Source of the DNA: Erythrobacter mangrovi
GTDB lineage: Bacteria > Pseudomonadota > Alphaproteobacteria > Sphingomonadales > Sphingomonadaceae
Assembly (NCBI RefSeq): GCF_013260645.1
Contig: NZ_CP053921.1
Span: forward strand, 1-64,000
Direction of reading: 5' to 3'
Length of the DNA: 64,000 nucleotides
A program made the translations under genes and the position numbers. Below the pieces are notes generated by a model. The model saw only the letters and a program-made list of their open reading frames with translations, searched no databases and had not been told where the DNA came from. Positions 44,187 to 52,654 of the stretch are shown here, piece after piece. How positions within the stretch are numbered: position 1 is the first letter of the stretch; each line of letters begins with the position of its first letter.

Positions 44187-44291
44187 CGGTATTCTCCCCA
44201 TATCCACGCTCCGGGCTCCTAGGCCGGACGCGTGACAATTGCGTGATGGCGAAAGAAAGTATCGCCGCGGAATTGAAGAGGGAGAAACGAC

Positions 44292-44324
44292 AAGAGGGAG
44301 ACGGGTCGGTCCCATCTCCCTCTT
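44292..44324. terminator. hairpin terminator of rplU-rpmA
   Basis: Arms AAGAGGGAGA (44292-44301) and TCTCCCTCTT (44315-44324) form a 10-base-pair stem with a 13-base loop, 68 bases past the rpmA stop on the minus strand. Confidence 0.65.
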
Positions 44325-44391
44325 CGGCTGCCGGTGGTTATCCCGGCTGGGACCGTCCCGTTTGGACGATCCCGTTATCGGAGCGTCCTGA

Positions 44392-44661
44392 CTATTCGGC
44401 GGCTTCTGCCATCATGTCTACCGACACGAACTTGCGACCGAGCTTGCCCTTGTGGAATCGGACAATACCGTCGGTCAGCGCGAACAGGGTGTGGTCCTTG
44501 CCCATGCCCACATTGGTGCCCGGGTAGAACTTGGTGCCGCGCTGGCGCACGATAATATTGCCGGCGACCACGTCCTGGCTGCCGAACTTCTTCACGCCAA
44601 GGCGACGACCGGCCGAATCACGACCGTTACGCGATGAACCGCCTGCTTTCTTATGTGCCAT
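44392..44661 (-). CDS. rpmA: 50S ribosomal protein L27
   Basis: An 89-residue L27, starting [20 protein letters not shown], with [19 protein letters not shown] in the core. The basic N-terminus reaches the peptidyl transferase centre. It follows rplU by 12 bases, the universal L21-L27 order. It has no cleavable N-terminal extension. Confidence 0.97.
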   Translation of the reverse strand: MAHKKAGGSSRNGRDSAGRRLGVKKFGSQDVVAGNIIVRQRGTKFYPGTNVGMGKDHTLFALTDGIVRFHKGKLGRKFVSVDMMAEAAE

Positions 44662-44673
44662 GGTCGGGTCTCC

Positions 44674-45099
44674 TTACTTCGCTTCGGTCTTCTTGGCGGC
44701 GGCCTTCTTGGGCGCAGCCTTCTTGGCGGGAGCCTTCTTCTCGGCAGCTTCGGCCTTCGGAGCGGCTTCCTTCTTCGGCGCCGCAGCCTTCTTGGCCGCG
44801 CCGGTGCCGACGTCGGTGATGCGCAGCAGGGTCATCTGCTGACGATGACCGTTGCGACGGCGATAGTTGTGCCGACGGCGCTTCTTGAAGACGATCACCT
44901 TCTCGCTCTTCGCCTGCGCGATGATCTCCGCCGAAACGGTGACCTTGGCGGCGTCGGCGAGCGAATCGCCTTCACCGGCGAGCAGGACGTCGCCCAGCGT
45001 GATGGTGTCGCCGGCTTCGCCAGCCAGCTTCTCAACCGCGATCTTGTCTCCGGCGGCAACCCGGTACTGCTTGCCGCCCGTGCGCACTACAGCGAACAT
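44674..45099 (-). CDS. rplU: 50S ribosomal protein L21
   Basis: A 141-residue L21. The first ~100 residues are the conserved domain ([20 protein letters not shown] ... [15 protein letters not shown]). A ~40-residue Ala/Lys-rich tail ([20 protein letters not shown]) follows, similar to extensions in other sphingomonads. It binds 23S rRNA in the large subunit. First gene of rplU-rpmA. Confidence 0.97.
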   Translation of the reverse strand: MFAVVRTGGKQYRVAAGDKIAVEKLAGEAGDTITLGDVLLAGEGDSLADAAKVTVSAEIIAQAKSEKVIVFKKRRRHNYRRRNGHRQQMTLLRITDVGTGAAKKAAAPKKEAAPKAEAAEKKAPAKKAAPKKAAAKKTEAK

Positions 45100-45276
45100 G
45101 GTGCTTGTCTCTCAATCAATTAGCTTTGCCGCGACCTTGCGAATACACGGCACACCCGTCGAGCCGCCCTTGGGCAGCCCCGGAAAGAAGCGTGCCGTTA
45201 GGGGAAACGGCCCGCCAAGTCAACGGCTCGCATGAGGATTTTTGGTTCCTCGCTGGCGCGTCTCGATGCGCGTGCT

Positions 45277-45807
45277 ATGGCGATGCCGATGATCGACCGC
45301 AAGACATTCCTTATCCCACTCGCCCTCGTCGCTCTGGCTGGATGTGCTGGCACTGGCACAGGCAAATATCCCTCCCTCGCCATCCGCGATATCGAGCGCG
45401 TCCAGGGGACCTTCGAACCGGTTGCGACTGAGCAGCTCGACGTCCCGCGGGTCGAGGTCACATACTCCGGCAGCCTGCAGGAACGGCTCAGCGCATTGGT
45501 CGGGCAGGCAGAAGAGGCGCATCGCGTCTTCACGGCTGCGGTTCCCGAGGCAGAACAGCGGGCAAGCGCCGCCAACGATGCGGAAATCGGCAGCGAGGCC
45601 TGGGCGAGCGCACAGGTGGCTCTGGCCGGTCTTGATTCGGCCCGCAGCGAAGTCGCGGCGGCACTGGGCGATCTCGACATCCTGCATGCGGCGGGCGCGG
45701 TCCAGGCCGAGGACGTCAGCGCGATCGATGCCGCACGCGGCAAGGTCATTGCGCTGGTGAACATCGAAGACGCAACGCTCGAACGCTTGCGCGACCGCGT
45801 TCGCTGA
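45277..45807 (+). CDS. putative lipoprotein
   Basis: About 176 residues. A lipoprotein signal (FLIPLALVALAGC) is followed by a helical, Ala/Glu-rich domain (ERLSALVGQAEEAHRVFTAA) likely to form a coiled coil. No family is recognised. Starts at 45277, 45283 and 45289 are all possible. Divergent from rplU. A periplasmic membrane-anchored role is likely. Confidence 0.7.
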   Translation: MAMPMIDRKTFLIPLALVALAGCAGTGTGKYPSLAIRDIERVQGTFEPVATEQLDVPRVEVTYSGSLQERLSALVGQAEEAHRVFTAAVPEAEQRASAANDAEIGSEAWASAQVALAGLDSARSEVAAALGDLDILHAAGAVQAEDVSAIDAARGKVIALVNIEDATLERLRDRVR

Positions 45808-45820
45808 CCCGAATAAGGTA

Positions 45821-45850
45821 AGCGCGGGACCGGTTGCCCGACCCCGCGCT
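45821..45850. terminator. possible hairpin between convergent genes
   Basis: AGCGCGGG (45821-45828) and CCCGCGCT (45843-45850) can pair across a 14-base loop just after the lipoprotein stop and before the convergent membrane protein gene. Confidence 0.45.
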
Positions 45851-45876
45851 AGGTGCCGTGTCTTGTCCGGGCTACG

Positions 45877-46308
45877 TCAGCCCATCACGCTCCCCACGAT
45901 CGTGACGGCGGTGACGCCCCAGACGAAGACCAGCACCGGGAGGATCAGTACCTGCACCGCTGCATCCCTTGCGGCCACGCGACCTGTCGCAGTGGCAATA
46001 CCGTTGCGAACCAGCGCGCCCCAGCTTTTTGGCGCCTTCTGACTGGCCTCCGGCGCAAGGCGCGCCCAGATTACCGGCAGCGCAAACCCGGCAAGGATCG
46101 AGAAGGCGAAGATCACCATGGGCAGGATCAGCCCGGGCGTCGAAAGGCCCGCGGCCATCACGGCCAGGAAACCAAGATAGAGACCTACGGTCGCGAAGTA
46201 GAAACCCTTGGGCAGTTCGAAGCTGCGATCCACTGTGGTGCGCGGGGCAAGCTGGTCATGAACAAAGGCCTGCTCGGCAACCAGCGTACGGGGGAGATTC
46301 TTCGACAT
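45877..46308 (-). CDS. hypothetical small membrane protein
   Basis: A 143-residue protein with three or so transmembrane segments (FYFATVGLYLGFLAVMAAGL, LILPMVIFAFSILAGFALPV and VLILPVLVFVWGVTAVTIVG). I do not recognise a function. It lies 78 bases after moaE on the same strand and has AAGGAG before ATG 46308. Confidence 0.7.
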   Translation of the reverse strand: MSKNLPRTLVAEQAFVHDQLAPRTTVDRSFELPKGFYFATVGLYLGFLAVMAAGLSTPGLILPMVIFAFSILAGFALPVIWARLAPEASQKAPKSWGALVRNGIATATGRVAARDAAVQVLILPVLVFVWGVTAVTIVGSVMG

Positions 46309-46386
46309 GCGGTATGCTCCTTGTTGCAGGAGCATTTGTGCCAAGTCGGGCAAATGCCGTCCTTGATCGAAATCAAGGTGCTGAAA

Positions 46387-46857
46387 TCAGGCCCAACGGG
46401 CGCGATCGTCGTGGTCCACGGCCCTCGGTTCGATCCAGTGCCAACCATCGGCGCGCTTCTCGCGCTTCCATAGCCAGCTGGCGCTCTTGAGGTGGTCCAT
46501 CAGGAACTCGGCCGCGGCAAAGGCATCACGCCGGTGCCGGGCTGCGGTGGCGACCAGCACGATGGGATCGCCGGGAACCATCACACCAATTCGATGCCAG
46601 GCAAGCACGCCAGTCAGGGCGAAGCGATCGAGCGCCTGCTGCGCAAGCGATTCGATCCCCGGAAGAGTCAGGGGCTCGTAATGCGTCAGTTCAAGCGCCT
46701 CGACCGTCTCGTCAGGCCGGACATTGCCGAGGAAGGACACCAAAGCCCCTGCCCCGGAATATGCGGCACCGAACGCGGCCAAGGCTTCGCTCGCCGGAAG
46801 GCCTTGCTCGAACAGGCGCGCGTCGAGCGGTTCCGAGAGCAGAATCTCAGCCACCAC
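46387..46857 (-). CDS. moaE: molybdopterin synthase catalytic subunit
   Basis: A 156-residue MoaE. Motifs ALVSFLGNVRPDET, LTHYEPLTLPGIE, HRIGVMVPGD and the Lys in WKREKRADG are as in the family. Together with MoaD it inserts dithiolene sulfur into precursor Z to make molybdopterin. It starts on GTG 46857 and overlaps moaD by 11 bases, so the two are coupled. Confidence 0.92.
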   Translation of the reverse strand: MVAEILLSEPLDARLFEQGLPASEALAAFGAAYSGAGALVSFLGNVRPDETVEALELTHYEPLTLPGIESLAQQALDRFALTGVLAWHRIGVMVPGDPIVLVATAARHRRDAFAAAEFLMDHLKSASWLWKREKRADGWHWIEPRAVDHDDRARWA

Positions 46858-47089
46858 TCACCGGGGGCAGCAACGCAACCTCGTCGCCATCCTGCGCCGC
46901 GAGCGCGGTCTTGTCCGCCAGCACGCGGCCGCCGCAAGCGACATTGACCCGCGCCTCGCCGAGCTGTGCCGCCACTGCCGGTCCGACCACTGCCAACAGC
47001 CCCGCCCAATCAAGCGGCGCTTCGACCAGCATCTCTGGCGCGTCGGCCAGATCACGCAATGGGCCGAGAAACAGGATGCGGACGCTCAT
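46847..47089 (-). CDS. moaD: molybdopterin synthase sulfur carrier subunit
   Basis: An 80-residue ubiquitin-like protein ending in the Gly-Gly tail (LLPPVSGG) that is thiocarboxylated. RILFLGPLRDLAD at the start matches MoaD. It passes sulfur to MoaE. It begins 3 bases after the SDR-like gene. Confidence 0.92.
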   Translation of the reverse strand: MSVRILFLGPLRDLADAPEMLVEAPLDWAGLLAVVGPAVAAQLGEARVNVACGGRVLADKTALAAQDGDEVALLPPVSGG

Positions 47090-47092
47090 GAC

Positions 47093-47392
47093 TCAGATCT
47101 CCAGGTACTGACCGGTAATTCCCGGTGCTCCGGCGAGATAGGCTTCGCTCGCTTCGATACCAGCCCCCTCGCCCGCCACCATGTTGACGCGCAGTGGAGA
47201 GTGCTTGCGCGCAAGGCCCGCGACGATCGACAACCGCCATTCACGATGCGTGTGATCGGCCCGGGCGACGACTATCATCACGTCCTGGCCTTGCTCGAGC
47301 GTGTCCTCGACATGGGCGAGCCAATGCTGGTGGAAGACGCCGGCGGCGGCCAGCGCCTCATCGGGCAGGCCATCCACCTCGATCCGCTTCAT
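47093..47392 (-). CDS. short protein resembling the C-terminus of a short-chain dehydrogenase
   Basis: A 99-residue protein. The end SPLRVNMVAGEGAGIEASEA ... GAPGITGQYLEI looks like the substrate-loop and last strands of a short-chain dehydrogenase (RVN..APG ... TGQ), and WRLSIVAGLARKHSP like the preceding helix. The Rossmann nucleotide site is missing, so it cannot be a normal enzyme. It overlaps folB by four bases and is 3 bases before moaD. It may be a decayed SDR or a small structural protein. Confidence 0.6.
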   Translation of the reverse strand: MKRIEVDGLPDEALAAAGVFHQHWLAHVEDTLEQGQDVMIVVARADHTHREWRLSIVAGLARKHSPLRVNMVAGEGAGIEASEAYLAGAPGITGQYLEI

Positions 47393-47763
47393 TCGCGCCG
47401 CTCGCGATGAAGGGTGATGCCGATCTTTTCGCCCGCCTCGGCGATCGCCAGCTTGACGATCTTGACCGTCACCGCCTCGACCCGCTTGTCTTGCAGGAAC
47501 AGCGTCTCGCAAACATGGTCGGCGACCGCCTCGATCAGCTTGAAGTGCACACCCTCTGGCAGGGCTTCCGAGGCAGCGAACTTGAGATCCATGTAGTTCT
47601 TGGAATGATCAAGCGAGGTGTCAGGCTCGTAGCGGTGCAGCGGCTTCAAACGCGCGGTGATGGTGAAACGCAGCGGCTGCGGGCGGCCGGTTTCTTCCGA
47701 ATAGATGCCGGTTAGCACGTCGTGCTCGAAATCGGCCACTTCGAGGATCAGCGAATCATTCAT
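47389..47763 (-). CDS. folB: dihydroneopterin aldolase
   Basis: A 124-residue FolB/T-fold protein: VADFEHDVLTGIYSEE, LDHSKNYMDLKFAASEAL and VTVKIVKLAIAEAGEKIGI. It converts dihydroneopterin to 6-hydroxymethyl-dihydropterin in folate synthesis. It lies in the minus-strand series after thrC and the methyltransferase, coupled to the SDR-like gene. Confidence 0.88.
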   Translation of the reverse strand: MNDSLILEVADFEHDVLTGIYSEETGRPQPLRFTITARLKPLHRYEPDTSLDHSKNYMDLKFAASEALPEGVHFKLIEAVADHVCETLFLQDKRVEAVTVKIVKLAIAEAGEKIGITLHRERRE

Positions 47764-47772
47764 TGCGTCGCC

Positions 47773-48663
47773 CTAGCCCGGATTGGACCAACGCGCGAAG
47801 ATCGCGGTGGGAAGCAGGCGGCCCGAACCGTCCTCCTGCACCGCGAGGTCGCCATGTTCGATGGTGCCGGGTAACGCTTCGAACACCTCTTCCAGCAGGC
47901 CAGCAAGCGCGAGGCTGCTCATGCGCACGGCATAAACCGTGAGGAACAGGAACCTGCTGTTAGCGCCGAGCAGTTTGCGGCAATCGCCGATTAAACCGGA
48001 GAGCCCTTCTTCCAGACGCCATACCTCGCCATCGGGGCCACGACCGAACTTGGGCGGGTCGAGGATGATCCCGTCATAGCGCCGTTCCCGCCGAACCTCG
48101 CGCGCGGTGAACTTGACCGCGTCGTCGACCAGCCAGCGGATCGGGCGATCGGCCAGCCCCGCCAGCGCAGCGTTCTCGCGCGCCTGGGCAACCGATTTCT
48201 TGCTCGCATCGACATGGGTCACGCGGCCAAAGCGGCTCAGCGCTTGCGTGCCGACACCAGTATAGCCGAACAGATTCATCGTTTCGGCAGTATCAAGGCC
48301 TGCAAGCTGCTCGCCCATCCAGCTCCACACAGGGGCCATGTCGGGAAAGAAACCAAGGTGACGGAACGGTGTGCATTGCGCGGTGAAGCGCGCCTCCTCT
48401 CCCCAACCCAGTTCCCAGCCATCGCGCGGAACCTGCTTGGAGAACTGCCAGCGTCCGCCACCATCTTCGTCGCTGCCCGGGACGAACTCGCCATGCGCAT
48501 CCCAATCGGCAAGCCGCGGAGTCCACATGGCCTGCGGTTCGGGGCGGATGAAGCGATAGGGACCATATTCCTCGAATTTGCGGCCATGCCCACTGTCGAG
48601 CAGGCGATAGGCATCCCAGCCCTCGCCCACCATCAGCACGGGATTGCGGACCAGCTCAGCCAT
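47773..48663 (-). CDS. class I SAM-dependent RNA methyltransferase, RlmI/RlmK-like
   Basis: A 296-residue methyltransferase with MNLFGYTGVGTQALSRFGRV (motif I), THVDASKKSVAQARENAAL (motif II) and the catalytic region LDPPKFGRGPDGEVW (motif IV, DPPK) that marks RNA base methyltransferases of the RlmI/RlmK type. The usual N-terminal PUA domain is absent. The ATG overlaps the thrC stop (TGATG), so coupled translation is expected. Target probably 23S rRNA (inference). Confidence 0.83.
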   Translation of the reverse strand: MAELVRNPVLMVGEGWDAYRLLDSGHGRKFEEYGPYRFIRPEPQAMWTPRLADWDAHGEFVPGSDEDGGGRWQFSKQVPRDGWELGWGEEARFTAQCTPFRHLGFFPDMAPVWSWMGEQLAGLDTAETMNLFGYTGVGTQALSRFGRVTHVDASKKSVAQARENAALAGLADRPIRWLVDDAVKFTAREVRRERRYDGIILDPPKFGRGPDGEVWRLEEGLSGLIGDCRKLLGANSRFLFLTVYAVRMSSLALAGLLEEVFEALPGTIEHGDLAVQEDGSGRLLPTAIFARWSNPG

Positions 48664-50054
48664 CAGGACGCGTTGGCGACGATATGGTCGCGTACCGCTT
48701 CATATGTCCCCGGCAGCTCGACATAGGCCTCTTCGCGCGCGAACAGGTCGCCAACACGCGTCGGAAGCGACGGACGCATGCCAGTGGCGCGTTCCACTGC
48801 ATCGCTGAACTTTGCCGGATGCGCGGTTGCGAGCGTCACCATCGCGCTACCCTGCACCTGCGCGGCATGGCGCGCAGCGTAGAGACCGATGGCGGTATGC
48901 GGATCGATCACCTCGCCGCACTGCTCATAGGCCCAGCGCATCGATTGAGCGGTATCGTTTTCGTCCGCCCTGACGCTGGTGAACAGGTCGCTCGCACCCA
49001 TACGCTGTGCATTGGTCAGGTTCATGGCCTTGGACGCCTCAAACCCGCGCATTTGCTCTGCCAGCGCTGCGCCATCGCGGCCGCCGACGTCGAACAACAG
49101 TCGCTCGAAGTTCGAGCTGACCTGGATATCCATGCTCGGTGCGGTGGTGGGCGTTACCGACCCGGTCGAGTAATCGCCCTGCGACAGCGCGCGGTGCAGG
49201 ATGTCGTTGACGTTGGTTGCGACCACCAACTGTTCGATAGGCAATCCCATCTGGGCGGCCACATAGCCTGCAAAGACATCGCCGAAATTGCCGGTCGGTA
49301 CACTGAAGGCGACCTTGCGCTCAGGCCCACCCAGCTGCAGCGACGCTGCAAAGTAATAGACCACCTGCGCCATCAACCGTGCCCAGTTGATCGAATTGAC
49401 CGCGCCGATGCGATGCTTGGTCGTCACGCTCTCGTCGGCGAAGATGCGCTTCACCATCGCCTGCGCGTCGTCGAAGCTGCCCTCGATGGCGATATTGTGG
49501 ACGTTGGGTGCGCGCACCGTGGTCATCTGGCGCCGTTGGACGTCGCTGACCCGGCCCTTGGGGTGAAGCATGAAGATTTCGACCCGGTCGAGGCCGGCCA
49601 CCGCGTCGATCGCAGCGCTGCCCGTATCTCCGCTGGTCGCGCCGACGATGGTCAGCGTTCCGCCTTCGCGCCCAAGGAACTCCTCGAATAGCAGGCCCAA
49701 CAGTTGCAGGGCCACGTCCTTGAAGGCGAGCGTCGGGCCGTGGAACAGTTCGAGCAACCATTGCTGTTCGTCGAGCTGCACGAGCGGCGTCACCGCCTTG
49801 TGCGCGAACCGGCCATAGGCCTGCGTCGTCAGTTCGAGCAGGCGTTCTGGGGTTAGGCAATCACCCACGAAGGGCTGCATCACGCGCGCGGCCAGTTCGG
49901 CGTATGGCAAGCCACGCATCGCAGCGATTTCATCCTGCGAAGATCGCGGCCAGCTCGCGGGCACATACAGCCCGCCATCGGAAGCGAGGCCAGCCAGCGT
50001 GACGCCGGCAAAATCGAGCGAAGGCGCGGAGCCGCGGGTTGAGACGTATTGCAT
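48663..50054 (-). CDS. thrC: threonine synthase
   Basis: A 463-residue PLP enzyme. The start MQYVSTRGSAPSLDFAGVTL is typical, the PLP Lys lies in HGPTLAFKDVALQLLG, and GATSGDTGSAAIDAVAG with VPTGNFGDVFAGYVA bind PLP and phosphate. It makes threonine from O-phosphohomoserine. It follows the SURF1 gene by 50 bases, at the head of the thrC-methyltransferase-folB-moa series. Confidence 0.96.
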   Translation of the reverse strand: MQYVSTRGSAPSLDFAGVTLAGLASDGGLYVPASWPRSSQDEIAAMRGLPYAELAARVMQPFVGDCLTPERLLELTTQAYGRFAHKAVTPLVQLDEQQWLLELFHGPTLAFKDVALQLLGLLFEEFLGREGGTLTIVGATSGDTGSAAIDAVAGLDRVEIFMLHPKGRVSDVQRRQMTTVRAPNVHNIAIEGSFDDAQAMVKRIFADESVTTKHRIGAVNSINWARLMAQVVYYFAASLQLGGPERKVAFSVPTGNFGDVFAGYVAAQMGLPIEQLVVATNVNDILHRALSQGDYSTGSVTPTTAPSMDIQVSSNFERLLFDVGGRDGAALAEQMRGFEASKAMNLTNAQRMGASDLFTSVRADENDTAQSMRWAYEQCGEVIDPHTAIGLYAARHAAQVQGSAMVTLATAHPAKFSDAVERATGMRPSLPTRVGDLFAREEAYVELPGTYEAVRDHIVANAS

Positions 50055-50104
50055 CGTGCGAAGCGGTTAGCGTTGCGTGGAAGAGCGGGCAAGCAAGGGG
50101 CGCT

Positions 50105-50686
50105 TTATTCGCCCTTAGCCTCCCTGCCGCGCCGGCGCAGGGCGAGCATATAGATCACCAGTGCAGTCAGGGCGAAGAAGAACCACTGCCCCGCGTAAGC
50201 GAGGTGATTGTTGGGAAGATCCTTCGGGTCTGGCGGGGCCATGGGAGCGAGGCCCGCCACCGGCGGTGAAGCCACGAGGCGCACGCCCTTGCCTGCCGCA
50301 CCGATGAAGCCGGCCACTTCGCCACCGCTCCAGGCAACCGGTCGGGGATTGGCGGAAAGGCCCAGCGCGATCTCCGCCGTACCGCCACCATCGAGTTCAC
50401 AGGTCACGACCTGTGCCAACCCACCCGCGCCAGCGACATCGCGGCCCGAAGTCGTCCGGCTTGCGATAACCCGATCGCAGGTCACGCGGCTATGGCGATA
50501 GAGCGCTTCGGCATAGTCATCCGGTGACCGGGGAAACGGGACCTCCGAGGATAGCTCCTGCACGCGCTCGTAGCGCGCGATCATAGCTTCCTTCTCGTCC
50601 TTGCGGGCGAGCTGCCAGAACCCGAGCGCGATCATGGTGGCAATGGCTGCGGCGACAATGATGGTGGGGATCACCGGGAAACGCAT
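50105..50686 (-). CDS. SURF1-family cytochrome oxidase assembly protein
   Basis: A 193-residue protein with an N-terminal helix (IPTIIVAAAIATMIALGFWQL), a periplasmic domain and a C-terminal helix before a basic tail (YAGQWFFFALTALVIYML). FWQLARKDEKEAMI is the SURF1 signature. It helps insert haem a into subunit I. It follows the DUF983 gene with no gap (50686/50687). Confidence 0.85.
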   Translation of the reverse strand: MRFPVIPTIIVAAAIATMIALGFWQLARKDEKEAMIARYERVQELSSEVPFPRSPDDYAEALYRHSRVTCDRVIASRTTSGRDVAGAGGLAQVVTCELDGGGTAEIALGLSANPRPVAWSGGEVAGFIGAAGKGVRLVASPPVAGLAPMAPPDPKDLPNNHLAYAGQWFFFALTALVIYMLALRRRGREAKGE

Positions 50687-51076
50687 CTAAAGGTCTTTCG
50701 TACCCGCCTCGCGGGCATCGTTGCGGTATTCGCTGGCGAGCAGGAATGCCTTGGTGGTGCGCAATCCACCGATCACCAGCGCCAGCGTCAATGGTACCCA
50801 CAGCAAGACGTGAACCCACCAAGGCGGTTCGATCGACAGCTGCAACCAGATGGCGAGGCCGACGGTGATCGCACCCACCGCAAGAGTGACAAGCGCCGCA
50901 GGACCATCGCCCACATTGAAGCGCGAGAGATCGAGGCCGCAGGCATTGCACTTGCCAGCAAAGGCCAACCAACCATCGAACAGGCTGCGTTCGCCGCAGC
51001 GGGGACACAAACCGAGAAGGGCAGCCTCGGCCAAGCCGGGCTGCCCTTCGCGTGTTTCGGGATTGTCCGAAGCCAT
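50687..51076 (-). CDS. DUF983 family protein
   Basis: A 129-residue protein with a zinc-ribbon pair CPRCG and CNACG (about residues 24 and 42), then two membrane helices. DUF983 proteins occur regularly in alphaproteobacterial cox clusters between ctaE and SURF1; a role in oxidase biogenesis is assumed. The ATG at 51076 overlaps the ctaE stop (TGATG). Confidence 0.88.
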   Translation of the reverse strand: MASDNPETREGQPGLAEAALLGLCPRCGERSLFDGWLAFAGKCNACGLDLSRFNVGDGPAALVTLAVGAITVGLAIWLQLSIEPPWWVHVLLWVPLTLALVIGGLRTTKAFLLASEYRNDAREAGTKDL

Positions 51077-51897
51077 CAGTGGATGGGAGCGCCCCAGCCA
51101 CCCCAGACGTAGACGACGACGAAGAGGAACAGCCACACGACGTCGACGAAGTGCCAGTACCATGCAGCCGCTTCGAAACCGAAGTGCTGGCGCGGGGTGA
51201 AGTGGCCCTTGTAAGCGCGCACCAGGCAGACGATCAGGAAGATCGTGCCGACCAGAACGTGGAAGCCGTGGAAGCCGGTCGCCATGTAGAAGGCCGAGCT
51301 GTAGGTGTTGCCACCGAAGCCGAACGGCGCGTGGGCATATTCATAGGCCTGAATGCTGGTGAAGAGCACACCGAGGATTACGGTGAGCCAGAGGCCCTTT
51401 TTCAGCCCCTCGCGATCGCCGTGGATCAGCGAATGGTGCGCCCAGGTCACGGTGGTGCCCGAGCACAGCAGGATCAGCGTGTTCAGCAACGGCAGCGAGA
51501 ACGGATCCATCACCGCTTCGATCGCCTTGGGCGGGAACTGCCCGCCGACCACCTCTGAAATCGTCGAGGGGAACAGCGCGAAGTCGAACCAGCTCCAGAA
51601 CCAGCCGACGAAGAACATCACTTCCGAGGCGATGAACAGGATCATGCCGTAGCGCAGGTGCAGCTGCACCACCGGGGTGTGATCGCCCCGCTGCGCTTCC
51701 TTCACGATGTTCGAGAACCAGCTGAAGAAGGTTGCGATCAGGCCGATGACACCGGCACCGAGTACGAGGCCAGCATTGGCCATCTCGTGCATGTACAGCA
51801 CCATGCCGCTGGTAAAGGTGAGCGCCGATATCGAGCCGATCAGCGGCCAGATATCAGGTTCGAGGATGTGATAGTCGTGATTGACCTTGCCAGCCAT
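51076..51897 (-). CDS. ctaE: cytochrome c oxidase subunit III
   Basis: A 273-residue, seven-helix subunit III. HDYHILEPDIWPLIGSISAL, LRYGMILFIASEVMFFVGWF and YMATGFHGFHVLVGTIFL are characteristic. It stabilises the aa3 oxidase. It is followed by the DUF983 gene and preceded by ctaG, 66 bases away. Confidence 0.96.
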   Translation of the reverse strand: MAGKVNHDYHILEPDIWPLIGSISALTFTSGMVLYMHEMANAGLVLGAGVIGLIATFFSWFSNIVKEAQRGDHTPVVQLHLRYGMILFIASEVMFFVGWFWSWFDFALFPSTISEVVGGQFPPKAIEAVMDPFSLPLLNTLILLCSGTTVTWAHHSLIHGDREGLKKGLWLTVILGVLFTSIQAYEYAHAPFGFGGNTYSSAFYMATGFHGFHVLVGTIFLIVCLVRAYKGHFTPRQHFGFEAAAWYWHFVDVVWLFLFVVVYVWGGWGAPIH

Positions 51898-51963
51898 GTG
51901 TCTCGCGTCCTGTTACTCGCTTTGCGGGTGCCCTTAATGCGCCATTGCGCGCGGGTCCAGAGC

Positions 51964-52527
51964 CTACTCTGCAGATTCCTTCGAACGGTGGAAAGTATAG
52001 GAAAGGGTGATCTGCTCGACCCCCTTCATGTTGGGATCGTCGAGCGCTGCCGGATCGACGAAGTAGAGCACGGGCATGCGCACTTCCTCGCCCGGCTCCA
52101 GCGTCTGTTCGGTGAAGCAGAAGCACTGGATCTTGTTGAAATAGCGCCCAGCTTGCTCGGGCTCGACATTGAACGTCGCGGTACCGGTGATCCGTTCGTT
52201 CGAATTGTTCCTGGCGAGATAGATCGCCATGTCGCGCTGGCCGATCACCACGGTATCGGTGGCTTGCTCTGGACGGAAGTTCCAGGGCACGTCGCTCGCA
52301 GTATTACCGTCGAAACGGATCGAGATCATCTGCCCCGTGCTGGCCTGGGCAGCGCTGGCCGCATCGGACGCGCTGGCGCGCTGGGTTGTCCCACCGAAAC
52401 CGGTCACCTGGCAGAACAGCTGGTAAAGCGGCACCGCCGCAAAGCCGAGGCCGAGCATGGCCAAAGCTCCGGTAGCAGCGAGGAGCGCGGTACGTGTCTT
52501 GCGGGTTTCAAGCGTTACAGCAGTCAT
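51964..52527 (-). CDS. ctaG: cytochrome c oxidase assembly protein CtaG/Cox11
   Basis: A 187-residue protein with one N-terminal helix followed by a periplasmic domain. VPLYQLFCQVTGFGGTTQ and the copper-binding NKIQCFCFTEQTLEPGE motif are the Cox11 marks. It delivers copper to CuB of subunit I. ATG 52527 is chosen; the preceding 39-residue gene ends 8 bases upstream. Confidence 0.93.
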   Translation of the reverse strand: MTAVTLETRKTRTALLAATGALAMLGLGFAAVPLYQLFCQVTGFGGTTQRASASDAASAAQASTGQMISIRFDGNTASDVPWNFRPEQATDTVVIGQRDMAIYLARNNSNERITGTATFNVEPEQAGRYFNKIQCFCFTEQTLEPGEEVRMPVLYFVDPAALDDPNMKGVEQITLSYTFHRSKESAE

Positions 52528-52534
52528 CGGTCCA

Positions 52535-52654
52535 TCACATCCGCACAATGGTAATCGCGTAGAAGAGCAGCGCCATGAACAGCAGGATGCCGCCGAACAC
52601 GAGATTGCGGCTTTTCTGGCGGCGGCGGAACTCGGCTTCTTCTTCGGGGGTCAT
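52535..52654 (-). CDS. small CoxF-like cox-cluster protein (39 aa)
   Basis: A 39-residue [20 protein letters not shown] then one membrane helix ([20 protein letters not shown]) ending in RM. Its ATG overlaps the ctaB stop by ATGA and ctaG follows at once. Small one-helix proteins with a charged N-terminus are found at this place in alphaproteobacterial cox clusters (CoxF type). It is below the usual length cut-off. Confidence 0.75.
   Translation of the reverse strand: MTPEEEAEFRRRQKSRNLVFGGILLFMALLFYAITIVRM

Noticed and set aside
44246..44527. Plus-strand frame beginning MAKESIAAELKREKRQ
   Set aside because: It runs over the rplU-rpmA terminator and the antisense of rpmA, with no homology.
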